A stretch of DNA of 64,000 nt from Sphingomonadales bacterium (GCA_016704425.1 JADJAC010000011.1:62001-126000), one strand, 5' to 3'. Positions 52,759 through 61,317 are shown, counted from the first letter of the stretch. The notes: generated by a model from the letters alone, not told the origin. A program made the numbers and translations.

Positions 52759-53694
52759 ATGAAACTTTTGACCGGCAATTCCAATCCGCCGCTGGCGAAG
52801 GCGATTGCAGATTATCTCGATGTCCCCTTGACCGATGCCAGCGTGCGACGCTTTGCGGATGAGGAAGTGTTTGTCGAAATCCACGAAAATGTTCGTGGGG
52901 AAGACGTTTTTGTCATTCAGTCCACGAGCTTTCCCGCCAACGACAATCTCATGGAATTGCTTATCATGATCGATGCGCTTCGCCGGGCCTCGGCAAAGCG
53001 CATCACAGCGGTCGTGCCGTATTTCGGTTATGCCCGGCAAGATCGCAAGCCGGGCCCGCGCACGCCGATCTCTGCGAAGCTCGTCGCCAACATCATCACT
53101 TCGGCTGGTGCGAATCGCGTCCTTTCCGTTGATCTTCACGCCGGGCAGATTCAGGGCTTCTTCGATATTCCGACCGATAACCTCTATGGTGCGCCCGTCA
53201 TGTCTGCCGACATCCAGGCTCGGTTCGGCGACAGGAATATCATGGTCGTGTCTCCTGACGTGGGCGGTGTGGTGCGTGCCCGTGCACTTGCGAAGCGGCT
53301 AGACAATGCTCCGCTCGCCATTGTGGACAAGCGCAGGGAACGCGCCGGCGAATCCGAAGTGATGAACATCATCGGCGATGTCGAGGGGCGGTTCTGCATC
53401 CTGATCGATGATATCGTCGATTCTGCCGGCACCTTGTGCAATGCTGCAGGCGCCCTGAAGGCGGCCGGGGCCGAGGGGGTTGTCGCTTACTGCACGCATG
53501 GCGTCCTCTCTGGAGCCGCCATTGCAAGGGTCGAAGGGTCCGAACTGACCGAACTGGTCGTGACCGATTCGATTGTTGCGCCCGATTCGGTCGCAGAAGC
53601 CAGAAAGATTCGCCTGTTGACGATTGCGCCACTCGTGGGTGAGGCCATCAAGCGTATTGCCGATGAAAGTTCGGTTTCAAGCCTGTTCGACTAG
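52759..53694 (+). CDS. prs: Ribose-phosphate pyrophosphokinase
   Basis: Prs makes PRPP from ribose 5-phosphate and ATP. The 311-residue protein shows MKLLTGNSNPPLAKAIADYL, RFADEEVFVEIHENVRGEDVF, PYFGYARQDRKPGPRTPISAK and the PRPP-binding loop CILIDDIVDSAGTLCNAAG. AGGAATGGGGACGCGCGC precedes the start. A strong hairpin terminator lies 24 bases after the stop codon. Confidence 0.97.
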   Translation: MKLLTGNSNPPLAKAIADYLDVPLTDASVRRFADEEVFVEIHENVRGEDVFVIQSTSFPANDNLMELLIMIDALRRASAKRITAVVPYFGYARQDRKPGPRTPISAKLVANIITSAGANRVLSVDLHAGQIQGFFDIPTDNLYGAPVMSADIQARFGDRNIMVVSPDVGGVVRARALAKRLDNAPLAIVDKRRERAGESEVMNIIGDVEGRFCILIDDIVDSAGTLCNAAGALKAAGAEGVVAYCTHGVLSGAAIARVEGSELTELVVTDSIVAPDSVAEARKIRLLTIAPLVGEAIKRIADESSVSSLFD

Positions 53695-53717
53695 GGCAAA
53701 AATTGCATTCAAAACAA

Positions 53718-53743
53718 AAAGGCCCCGGAAAACCGGGGCCTTT
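53718..53743. terminator. Bidirectional rho-independent terminator between prs and the small minus-strand ORF
   Basis: AAAGGCCCCGG-AAAA-CCGGGGCCTTT forms an 11-bp stem with a four-base loop. On the plus strand it is followed by only GG, but on the minus strand it is followed by TTTTTGTTTT, so it is stronger for transcripts coming from the small ORF at 53772-53849. Confidence 0.88.
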
Positions 53744-53771
53744 GGATTATTGTGGCTGCTTCGCCTAGGCT

Positions 53772-53849
53772 CTAGCGCCTGCCGAATACAGTATCGAGCC
53801 AATCCCAAAAGCCGCGGGTCGGCTTCGGCATATTCACTTTTTTCGACAT
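53772..53849 (-). CDS. Candidate 25-residue small protein
   Basis: The ORF encodes MSKKVNMPKPTRGFWDWL followed by DTVFGRR. It starts with a good ribosome site (AGAGGG about nine bases upstream), has a basic N-terminus, then an amphipathic aromatic segment FWDWLDTVF, and ends with two arginines. A terminator follows 28 bases after the stop in its direction. The sequence TTAACCAT lies 54 bases upstream of the start, on the same strand, a CtrA-like half site. I do not recognise the protein. Expression is inferred only from these signals. Confidence 0.5.
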   Translation of the reverse strand: MSKKVNMPKPTRGFWDWLDTVFGRR

Positions 53850-54122
53850 GACATTAACCCTCTGACTGCAGGTGAAGAAGGCGAAATGCCCCTACCGATT
53901 CGTATGGTTAACAGAAAATTTACCATGTTGCAATTTTCGGGCACGAAGAATTGCTTCGACTTTGGCTGTTTCCGGCCGGTCCAGCCTATTTGTCTTGCTT
54001 GGGGATTCTTGCTTTGCCGCAAGGGATAGCAACGGAAGGACGGTTGCTAGGCGCCGCTAATGCCAACCGCTCAGCGGTTCTCTATCCTGTGAGCGGTTGA
54101 CCCGCACTTCTTGCACCGAACG
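53850..54122. other. Intergenic stretch with hairpin, between the small ORF and the EAL gene
   Basis: No gene was seen in this 273-base region. It is AT-rich in the 53895-53945 part, a likely promoter area for the small ORF (TTGCAA at the minus strand followed by TTAACCAT). Near the EAL gene end, AACCGCTC (54065-54072) can pair with GAGCGGTT (54091-54098), and AACCGC-TCA-GCGGTT (54065-54079) forms a compact stem, without a U-run. Confidence 0.5.
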
Positions 54123-56447
54123 CTAGTTTCCGTTGGCGGCGCGCCGGTCCTGGGAAAAAATCTGGTCAATGAGGTCGGGCAGCTTCATCGGCTTGCCGAT
54201 CAGATATCCTTGAACCATGTCACAGCCAAGGCGGGAAAGCGCACGCAGGATCGATTGGGTTTCCACGCCTTCGGCAACCACTTTGCGGCCGAGCGAGTGC
54301 ACCATCCTGATTGTCGATCCGACAAGGATCAGGTCATCATGATTGGTATCGATATCGGCCACGAATTGCTTGTCGATCTTTACTTCATGCGAAGGCAGGA
54401 TCTTGAGATAATCCAGCGTGGCGTTGCCAGTGCCATAATCGTCAATCGACACTTTGATGCCATGTTCGACAAGTGATCGCATCATGGCGATCCCCGATCC
54501 GTTACGGTCCAGCTTTCCGGTTTCGGTGATTTCGAGGATCAGTTTCGACGCCGGAAAATTGTACTTCTTGAGAATGCGATCGACAAAATTCAGCAGATCC
54601 GGCTTTTGCAGCAGTTGTACTGACAGGTTGGCAGAGATTACGAAATCTGTCCCCTGTTCATTGATTTGAGCCGCTGCCGCTACTGCCTGGTCTAGCACGA
54701 AGCCTGTCAGTTTTTCGATGCGATTATGCTTTTCGGCAACCGAAATGAAATCGTCCGGCCCGATAAGACCGCGTTCGGGGTGGCTCCAGCGAACAAGGGC
54801 TTCAGCGCCGACAATACGATCGGACTTGACATCCAGCTTGGGCTGGAACGCGACCCAGACCTCTCCTGTATCGACGGCTTGATCCAGCCTGCTTAGCAGC
54901 GACAACTGCCAGGCCGCTTCGTGGAGCCGTTCAGGATCGTAGAATTTCCAGATGTCATTGCCGCGCGCGGCTTCCTCGGCGCATAGCATTGCACTGCCGA
55001 TCCGGCTCGTCATCGGGCGCTGGTGGTCGGCATCCACGCCAAATGAGACGGAGATATCGATCTCCCGCCCGTCAATGGGCAGGGCTGTACTGAGGATCGC
55101 CTTCAACCCTTCGAGGTGATGGGCCAGATCCTCGCCCATCGGAAGATCGCTGAACCAAAGCAGCGTATCCTCGCTATGGAACATTTCGCCGTCATCGCCG
55201 CTGAGCACAACGCGGCGGCGGATCTCGTCGATCACGGCACGTTCGATGAGCTGATTGAAGCTGGCCGCGATTTCCGAGTAGTTGCGCATCTTGAGCGCAA
55301 TCAGCGTTTGCGGACGCGTTTTGCCAGCGTATCGCAATGCTGCGAGATTGGGCAGGCCAGACACGACATTGGTCTGGCTGCTTCTGAGTACCCGCCGCAA
55401 TGTCGTTGCGCGATAGGCAATGATCGCGAAAAGCAAGCCGGCTGGAACAATGTCCACGGTAACAAGTTTTTCATCCAGGTAGATCGGGAAAATCCCGAGC
55501 AGAACGATCGCCGCTGAAGCTGTCAGCCAGACGACGCGCATCCGGCGCGTATAGAGATGCACGACTGCAAGGCCGAGGCCGATAAGATAGGCAGGAACCC
55601 AGCCCCAGTTGGCCGGGTGGCCGCGTTTGAGGGTTTCGGCTCCGATTACCTGGAAATAGACGCCGGGAATCCAACCCTGCGAGGCAATGTGATGTATATC
55701 GTTAAAGGACGTCGCCGTCGTGCTGATGACAACATCATGATTTGCAATCCTGCTCTCGGGGATACGGCCCCTGATGATGTCCACAAGGCTGTAGGTTGGG
55801 ATGGAGCGGGCCTGAATGGCCCAGTCGGGGCGATAGTGATCCCAGCTTTGCACATCGACGTTCGCGAGCACTGTAGACATTGAGCGAACGCGCTTTCCAT
55901 CGAGCGTGCCATTATAGGGAATTCGGGCGGAAAGGCTGAAGGGCGTGATCTTGCCGTTGAGCGAGGTCAGCTGCGCCGCTTTCATGAATTCGCGGCGTGG
56001 CCCGATCTCGACCGTCTGCTTGGTCCTGGTGTCCTTGATACTGATGACCCCAAGGAACACGCGACCGGTGTGGCGTTTCAGCGCCGAGATGAATGTCGCG
56101 TCTTCGGCAGGCGTCGTAGGGTCGGCATAGGCCCTGTCGAAGAATACCCGTCGGGCACCCATTGCAAACAGTTTGTCCACCGTTTGGGCATCGACCCGAC
56201 GTGGGAAATCGATACCGCCCAATTCCTTCGCTGTCTTGTCATCGATGGCGACGACCACCGCATCAATTTTTGAATCCCGGCTTCGCACGACATCGCGGCC
56301 GGCTTGAATCAGATCTTCAAGAGGTTGTCCGAACTCGATTGCACCGCAGATCAGCGAAAAGAGCACGGCCCAAAGCAGCACCGACAGGCGACGATCCCTG
56401 CTATCCGCATTTTCGCGGCGATCTCCGGCGCGGGCTCGATTCTTCAT
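54123..56447 (-). CDS. CHASE2-degenerate GGDEF-EAL protein, probable c-di-GMP phosphodiesterase
   Basis: The 774-residue protein has a membrane helix (about 20-40), a periplasmic CHASE2 sensor domain (about 50-270) and three more helices (about 280-350). A degenerate GGDEF domain (VSGLPNLAALR, no GGDEF signature) and a C-terminal EAL domain from about 530 follow. EAL catalytic motifs are kept: GAEALVRW, ANLSVQLL, EITETG, SIDDYGTG, VKIDKQF and AEGVETQ. It would hydrolyse c-di-GMP in response to an extracytoplasmic signal. Divergent from cobT. Confidence 0.88.
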   Translation of the reverse strand: MKNRARAGDRRENADSRDRRLSVLLWAVLFSLICGAIEFGQPLEDLIQAGRDVVRSRDSKIDAVVVAIDDKTAKELGGIDFPRRVDAQTVDKLFAMGARRVFFDRAYADPTTPAEDATFISALKRHTGRVFLGVISIKDTRTKQTVEIGPRREFMKAAQLTSLNGKITPFSLSARIPYNGTLDGKRVRSMSTVLANVDVQSWDHYRPDWAIQARSIPTYSLVDIIRGRIPESRIANHDVVISTTATSFNDIHHIASQGWIPGVYFQVIGAETLKRGHPANWGWVPAYLIGLGLAVVHLYTRRMRVVWLTASAAIVLLGIFPIYLDEKLVTVDIVPAGLLFAIIAYRATTLRRVLRSSQTNVVSGLPNLAALRYAGKTRPQTLIALKMRNYSEIAASFNQLIERAVIDEIRRRVVLSGDDGEMFHSEDTLLWFSDLPMGEDLAHHLEGLKAILSTALPIDGREIDISVSFGVDADHQRPMTSRIGSAMLCAEEAARGNDIWKFYDPERLHEAAWQLSLLSRLDQAVDTGEVWVAFQPKLDVKSDRIVGAEALVRWSHPERGLIGPDDFISVAEKHNRIEKLTGFVLDQAVAAAAQINEQGTDFVISANLSVQLLQKPDLLNFVDRILKKYNFPASKLILEITETGKLDRNGSGIAMMRSLVEHGIKVSIDDYGTGNATLDYLKILPSHEVKIDKQFVADIDTNHDDLILVGSTIRMVHSLGRKVVAEGVETQSILRALSRLGCDMVQGYLIGKPMKLPDLIDQIFSQDRRAANGN

Positions 56448-56714
56448 GGTGCGCTAACGCCAATCCCCTGCGGACGCGGGCGGGCGATGCGCAATGCGAA
56501 CGACGCAGAGCCCGCGATGCACTCAGATCTGGAACCGTGCGGCACTGCTGTTCGCCTCTCGCAACCCTGCGGGAAATCAAGTGTTTTCGGGATGTTGGTC
56601 CATAATGAAGGAAAGCGAACAAATGGTTAGCAAACTGAAAAGCAGTTCGAGATGCGTGCCGGAACTACAGGCAATCTTTCGCCGCAGCCTTTTCGCGTCT
56701 AAGGCATGGCGATC

Positions 56715-58541
56715 ATGTCCGACCAATCGCCTCTCGATACGCTAAAATCCGTGCTTGCAGGTGCTGCCCGTGCGATGGCGCATGAGCCGGAGATCGAGCT
56801 GGCATTCACTGCTGACGCACCGACACAGAGTGGCAAGAATTTTCGTGTGCCGATGCCGGGCCGTTCGCTGCCAGCCGATCAGGTGGCAGAGGCGCGCGGA
56901 TTTGCCGATGGCATGGCCTTGCGGCTGCGCCATCACAATGATGCCGTCCATGCCCTTAACCGCCCGGGCGACGCCACGGCCGGCGCCGTATTTGACGCAA
57001 TTGAAGCCGCCCGCGTTGAAGCGCTCGGCGCCAAGGCCATGGAGGGCGTTCGAGCAAATCTGTCGCATGCGCTTTCGATGCGCATGCGGTCCGATCCGAT
57101 TGCGCGTGCCCTGGCTGTCGATGAAGTTCCCTTGTCGTCCGCCGTCGGTCTGCTTGTCCGCGAAAGGCTGACGGGGGAGGCTCCGCCTGAGGTTGCGTCA
57201 AACGGTCTCAACATGGTCAGGGAGTGGATTGAGGAAAAGGGTGGCGCTGATCTCGATGCGCTTGGACTGGCGATTGACGATCAGGCGGCCTTTGCAACAC
57301 TTGCGCAGAAGCTCCTTGCCGATCTCGATCTGGTCAGTGCAAATGATGAGTTCGATCCGAACGAAGACGGGGCGGACGAAGAATCCGATCAGGAAGAAGG
57401 TTCGGACCAAAGTCAGGAGGAAGGCGAGGAAGGCGACTCGCAGGCAGAAATGGAAGCGCGATCCGACGCCAGCGAAGGCGACGCTGACGAAGGCAACGAG
57501 CAGGAAATCGAATCCGACGCCGACATGGAAGCGGACGGAGAGCCCGGGGACGAGGGTGACGAAGGGATGATGCCCGTGCGGCCGAACCGGCCGCTTTCAG
57601 ACCTGCCACCAAGTTTCGACTACAAGGCCTGGACGGACAAATATGATGAAGTCATCGCTGCCACCGACCTGTGCGACGAGGATGAACTGACACGTTTGCG
57701 TGCTTATCTCGACCAGCAACTGCTTCACCTCCAGGGTGCCGTGACCAAATTGGCCAACCGCCTGCAGCGCCGGCTCATGGCGCAGCAGAACCGCAGCTGG
57801 GATTTTGATCAGGAAGAGGGGATATTGGATGCAGCCCGGCTGGCGCGAGTTGTTACGGCGCCGGGTCATTCGCTGTCCTACAAGATTGAGCGTGATACGG
57901 AGTTCCGGGATACGGTCGTGACGTTGCTGATCGACAATTCGGGTTCGATGCGCGGCCGGCCCATTTCCATTGCGGCGATCAGTGCCGACATCATGGCGCG
58001 CACGCTGGAACGCTGCGGAGTAAAGACCGAGATATTGGGATTCACGACGCGCGCATGGAAGGGCGGGCAGAGCCGGGAGTCATGGCTCGCTGCCGGACGG
58101 CCTTCCTCGCCCGGACGCCTGAACGACCTGCGCCACATTCTCTACAAGGCCGCAGACGAGCCTTGGCGGCGCGCGAAAAAATCGCTTGGCCTGATGATGC
58201 GCGAAGGTCTGCTGAAGGAAAACATCGACGGCGAAGCGTTGCTCTGGGCGCACAGCCGCCTCATCGCGCGACCGGAAGAACGCAAGATCCTGATGGTCAT
58301 TTCGGACGGCGCGCCCGTCGACGATTCCACGCTTTCAGTGAATAATGGCGCCTATCTTGAGCGCCATTTGCGCCAGGTGATCGGCTGGATAGAAAACCGC
58401 TCGCCTGTCGAACTCTGCGCCATCGGCATCGGCCATGACGTCACTCGTTACTACCAGAAGGCGGTCACGATCATGGATGCCGAGCAACTCGGGGGCACGA
58501 TGGTCGAGCAGCTTGCCGGCCTCTTTGACACGGACAGCTAA
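56715..58541 (+). CDS. cobT: CobT-like VWA protein (aerobic cobaltochelatase CobT family)
   Basis: The 608-residue protein has an N-terminal helical CobT region (about 1-215), a highly acidic linker (about 215-290) and a C-terminal VWA domain with the MIDAS motif LLIDNSGSMRGRP near residue 405. LEFTTRAWKGG-like ILGFTTRAWKGGQSRE and FSDGAPVDDST-like VISDGAPVDDST complete the CobT signature. CobT normally works with the AAA+ protein CobS and CobN in cobalt insertion. Neither partner is adjacent here. The start MSDQSPLDTL has AAGG 10 bases upstream; an ATG three codons earlier is the alternative. Confidence 0.85.
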   Translation: MSDQSPLDTLKSVLAGAARAMAHEPEIELAFTADAPTQSGKNFRVPMPGRSLPADQVAEARGFADGMALRLRHHNDAVHALNRPGDATAGAVFDAIEAARVEALGAKAMEGVRANLSHALSMRMRSDPIARALAVDEVPLSSAVGLLVRERLTGEAPPEVASNGLNMVREWIEEKGGADLDALGLAIDDQAAFATLAQKLLADLDLVSANDEFDPNEDGADEESDQEEGSDQSQEEGEEGDSQAEMEARSDASEGDADEGNEQEIESDADMEADGEPGDEGDEGMMPVRPNRPLSDLPPSFDYKAWTDKYDEVIAATDLCDEDELTRLRAYLDQQLLHLQGAVTKLANRLQRRLMAQQNRSWDFDQEEGILDAARLARVVTAPGHSLSYKIERDTEFRDTVVTLLIDNSGSMRGRPISIAAISADIMARTLERCGVKTEILGFTTRAWKGGQSRESWLAAGRPSSPGRLNDLRHILYKAADEPWRRAKKSLGLMMREGLLKENIDGEALLWAHSRLIARPEERKILMVISDGAPVDDSTLSVNNGAYLERHLRQVIGWIENRSPVELCAIGIGHDVTRYYQKAVTIMDAEQLGGTMVEQLAGLFDTDS

Positions 58542-59050
58542 AGAAGCCTCTCTGCAATCAGCGTTGCGACTGTCAGCACAAGTCCCGCCAGGAAAGCGCG
58601 ATAGGCATAGCCAAGGAACCGGTACTTCTTGCGCTGCAGGACCTGGCCATTCTGGTAGATGTCGCGCAGCATCGCGCGATAGATGGTTTCGTCGCTTTTC
58701 AGTTCCCCAAGGACAGCATCGGCAAATTCATCCTCTCCCATCATTGTAAAGGTGCCGAAAAACAGGATATTCGGATGGCCGCCTGGAATCGGCTTGGTTG
58801 CGACAGAGGGCAGGATTGCGAACACCGCAAGCATTGCCGAAATGAACGAGAAAAGGGCAAGCACCAGGATCGCAGCTGTCACGCCCTGCTTTCCCGCCTG
58901 GCCGACCGAAATTGTGAAAACAACGAAGGTTGCGCCCATCAGGATGGAGGCCTTCTGGTCGGCCATCTGACTCAGAGTCAGGTTGATCTGCTGGGTCGTG
59001 CGGACCAGATGAACGGCGTTAGGCGAAAAGCGTGACTTGTCGTCAGGCAT
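58538..59050 (-). CDS. PycTM-like (Pycsar effector family, DUF5706-type) membrane protein
   Basis: The 170-residue protein has an N-terminal helix with LVRTTQQINLTLSQMADQKASI, two membrane helices (about 37-54 and 60-82) and a cytosolic helical part ending in KKYRFLGYAYRAF. A third membrane helix lies at about 150-167. The ADQKAS segment and two-plus-one helix layout match Pycsar effector family (PycTM) proteins, which in Pycsar defence depolarise membranes on sensing cyclic CMP/UMP. No cyclase gene is adjacent. The start follows GGGGGGAG. The 3' end overlaps the cobT end by 4 bases. Confidence 0.72.
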   Translation of the reverse strand: MPDDKSRFSPNAVHLVRTTQQINLTLSQMADQKASILMGATFVVFTISVGQAGKQGVTAAILVLALFSFISAMLAVFAILPSVATKPIPGGHPNILFFGTFTMMGEDEFADAVLGELKSDETIYRAMLRDIYQNGQVLQRKKYRFLGYAYRAFLAGLVLTVATLIAERLL

Positions 59051-59178
59051 CGCTAGCTCCCCCCAGTCGATGTGCATCATGGTTACACTTGCATGACGGG
59101 CGCCGACTTGCCAAGTCTTGCCGCCTTCCTGCCGCATTCTGGTGGAATAGCTGCGACATAAAATTACAAGGATTTGCC

Positions 59179-59424
59179 ATGACAGACCGGGCCGCCATAA
59201 CCGAGGCCGTTGCTGCCCAGATCGAGCCCTTCAACAAGAAGGGCATCGCTTTGACGGACGCGACAACTTTCCAGCACGATCTCGAATGGGACAGTTTGAC
59301 CGTGATGGATTTTGTGGCAGCGATCGAGGATGAGTTCGACATTCTCATCACGATGAACATGCAGGCTGAAATTGAAACCATCGGCCAACTTGTCGATGCG
59401 GTTGCAAAGCTGAAATCCGAATGA
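59179..59424 (+). CDS. Acyl carrier protein dedicated to serine palmitoyltransferase
   Basis: The 81-residue ACP has the phosphopantetheine attachment serine in DLEWDSLTVMDFV near residue 40 and an acidic helix IEDEFDILITMNMQAEIE. It overlaps the Spt gene by ATGA. In sphingolipid-forming alphaproteobacteria such an ACP supplies the acyl thioester for Spt (family knowledge). AAGGA precedes the start; a longer open frame upstream is not ACP-like. Confidence 0.9.
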   Translation: MTDRAAITEAVAAQIEPFNKKGIALTDATTFQHDLEWDSLTVMDFVAAIEDEFDILITMNMQAEIETIGQLVDAVAKLKSE

Positions 59425-60623
59425 CTGATCTTTTCTCAAAGTTCGATGCCCTGATCGCCGAAAAGGCCGCACTTATGGCCACGGGCGTGCGCGATCCGAT
59501 CGGCATTGTGATGGACGAGGTCAAATCGCCAACCGAGGCCGTCATCAAGGGCAAGGACACGATCCTGCTCGGCACCTATAATTACATGGGCATGACATTT
59601 GATCCCGACGTGATCAGGGCGGGCAAGGAAGCGCTGGATTCATACGGATCGGGCACAAATGGCAGCCGGTGCCTCAATGGCACCTTCCGGGATCATATTG
59701 ATGCCGAAGAGGCGTTGAAGGAATTCTACGGTACAAGCCATGCCATGGTCTTTTCCACGGGATACCAGGCCAATCTTGGCTTTGTTTCGACCATCGCCGG
59801 GAAGGGTGACTATGTCATCCTCGACGCAGACAGTCATGCATCAATCTATGACGGCTGCTTTCTGGGCAACGCGGAGATCGTCCGTTTCCGCCACAACAGT
59901 GTCGAGGATCTCGACAAAAGGCTGGGGCGTTTGCCAGCAGAGGCTGCCAAACTCGTCGTGCTGGAAGGCGTCTATTCGATGCTCGGCGACATTGCTCCAC
60001 TCGACAAGATGGTTGCCGTTGCCAAGAAGCATGGCGCGCAGGTGCTTGTCGATGAGGCGCATTCGATGGGCTTCTATGGCCCCAACGGCCGCGGCGTGTA
60101 CGAAGCACAGGGACTGGATGGCGAGGTTGATTTCGTCGTCGGCACCTTCTCGAAATCGGTTGGCACTGTCGGCGGTTTTGTCGTGTCAAATCATCCCAGT
60201 TTCGAGATTTTGCGCCTGGTTTGCCGTCCCTATGTCTTCACCGCTTCGCTGCCGCCAAGCGTGGTGGCGACCGCAGCCACGTCGATCCGGAAGTTGATGC
60301 ACGCGCATAACAAGCGCGCACATCTCTGGGAGAATGTGAAGCAGCTGCATGGCGGCCTCAAGGCGCTTGGCTTTCGGCTCCCAACGGACACGCCTGAGTC
60401 GGCCATTGTTACGGTCCTGCTTGATGATCAGGATCAGGCCGTCACAATGTGGGACAAGATGATAGAGCTTGGCGTCTATGTGAACATGGCGCGGCCGCCT
60501 GCGACGCCAGCTGGCACTTTCCTGCTGCGCTGTTCCTTGTGTGCCGAGCACACGCGCGAGCAGATTGAAACTGTGCTTGGCCGGTTCGCCGAAGCGGGCA
60601 GGGCGGTCGGCGCAATCGCGTGA
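59421..60623 (+). CDS. spt: Serine palmitoyltransferase (alpha-oxoamine synthase family)
   Basis: Spt condenses serine with an acyl thioester to 3-ketosphinganine, the first step in sphingolipid synthesis. The 400-residue PLP enzyme has YNYMGMTFDPDVI, GTNGSRCLNGTFRDH, LVDEAHSMGFYGPNGRG and the PLP lysine in VGTFSKSVGTVGGF near residue 245. Length and motifs match bacterial Spt. Glycosphingolipids replace lipopolysaccharide in Sphingomonadales. It lies between the ACP gene and the receiver gene with overlaps at both ends. Confidence 0.92.
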   Translation: MTDLFSKFDALIAEKAALMATGVRDPIGIVMDEVKSPTEAVIKGKDTILLGTYNYMGMTFDPDVIRAGKEALDSYGSGTNGSRCLNGTFRDHIDAEEALKEFYGTSHAMVFSTGYQANLGFVSTIAGKGDYVILDADSHASIYDGCFLGNAEIVRFRHNSVEDLDKRLGRLPAEAAKLVVLEGVYSMLGDIAPLDKMVAVAKKHGAQVLVDEAHSMGFYGPNGRGVYEAQGLDGEVDFVVGTFSKSVGTVGGFVVSNHPSFEILRLVCRPYVFTASLPPSVVATAATSIRKLMHAHNKRAHLWENVKQLHGGLKALGFRLPTDTPESAIVTVLLDDQDQAVTMWDKMIELGVYVNMARPPATPAGTFLLRCSLCAEHTREQIETVLGRFAEAGRAVGAIA

Positions 60624-60964
60624 GGATCCTCGTTGTGGATGACGATACCCGTATCCGCGAGATGACGGCGGATGCACTACGCGACAATGGACATGACGTT
60701 GAGGAGGCGGACTGCGGCGCAACGGCATTGGCCCTGCTGGATGAAAGTATCTCTGTGTTGTTGACAGATGTGCAGATGCCGAACATGACCGGTCCGGAAC
60801 TCGCGGATGCGGCAAGGATGCGATTTCCCCAACTGGCTGTCCGCTTCATGAGCGGTGACACGGGATCAATCCCCAGGGAAGCATTTCAAGGGCAGGCCGT
60901 GCTTGCAAAGCCATTTACGATATCCGCACTGCTCGCGGCAGTCGGAGGGAGCTCGAATTCCTAG
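60620..60964 (+). CDS. Stand-alone response-regulator receiver domain
   Basis: The 114-residue CheY-like protein starts at GTG, overlapping the spt stop (GTGA). Acidic residues are in ILVVDDDTR near residue 7, the phospho-acceptor aspartate in VLLTDVQMPNMTGPEL near 50, and the conserved lysine in LAKPFT near 94. There is no output domain and no kinase gene beside it. It is translationally coupled to spt. The stop shares CTAG with the convergent lipoprotein gene. Confidence 0.9.
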   Translation: MRILVVDDDTRIREMTADALRDNGHDVEEADCGATALALLDESISVLLTDVQMPNMTGPELADAARMRFPQLAVRFMSGDTGSIPREAFQGQAVLAKPFTISALLAAVGGSSNS

Positions 60965-61317
60965 GCGAGACCGTTGCAATAGGTCGACACGACCTTTTGG
61001 CTGAGGAGGTCAAATTCGATGTTCACAATGCCACAGCCGCCATCTAAGACAATTGGCAGTTCAGCCAAGGGAACCCATTTCCGGGAACCTGGTCGCGTTT
61101 CGCTACCAGAAGCAATGTAGATGCCAAGGACATTGCCCCAGTTATCATACGCATAATACCGATCATATTCGCCAAGCGCGAGCGTGAAGTCCCCAGATTG
61201 GTAGGGAGGAATCGTGACTTGCTGTTCGATCTTGTCGAGCAAGGCATCTGACTGGAAAGGCTGATACGAACACCCGAGCAAAAGCGCCATTGACAAGGCG
61301 ATGACGATCAATCTCAT
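60961..61317 (-). CDS. Small lipoprotein of unknown function
   Basis: The 118-residue protein has a type II signal peptide with lipobox LLLGC near residue 16 and a mature region rich in Tyr and Trp (YDRYYAYDNWGNVLGIY). Two more cysteines (DGGCGIVN and STYCNGL) may form a disulfide. It resembles no family I know. Its base composition looks lower in GC than its neighbours, and a very AT-rich 63-base gap follows, upstream on its strand. Confidence 0.6.
   Translation of the reverse strand: MRLIVIALSMALLLGCSYQPFQSDALLDKIEQQVTIPPYQSGDFTLALGEYDRYYAYDNWGNVLGIYIASGSETRPGSRKWVPLAELPIVLDGGCGIVNIEFDLLSQKVVSTYCNGLA

Noticed and set aside
58538..59050. A complete Pycsar defence system
   Set aside because: Only the effector-family protein is present; the adjacent genes encode CobT-like, ACP and Spt proteins, not a cyclase.
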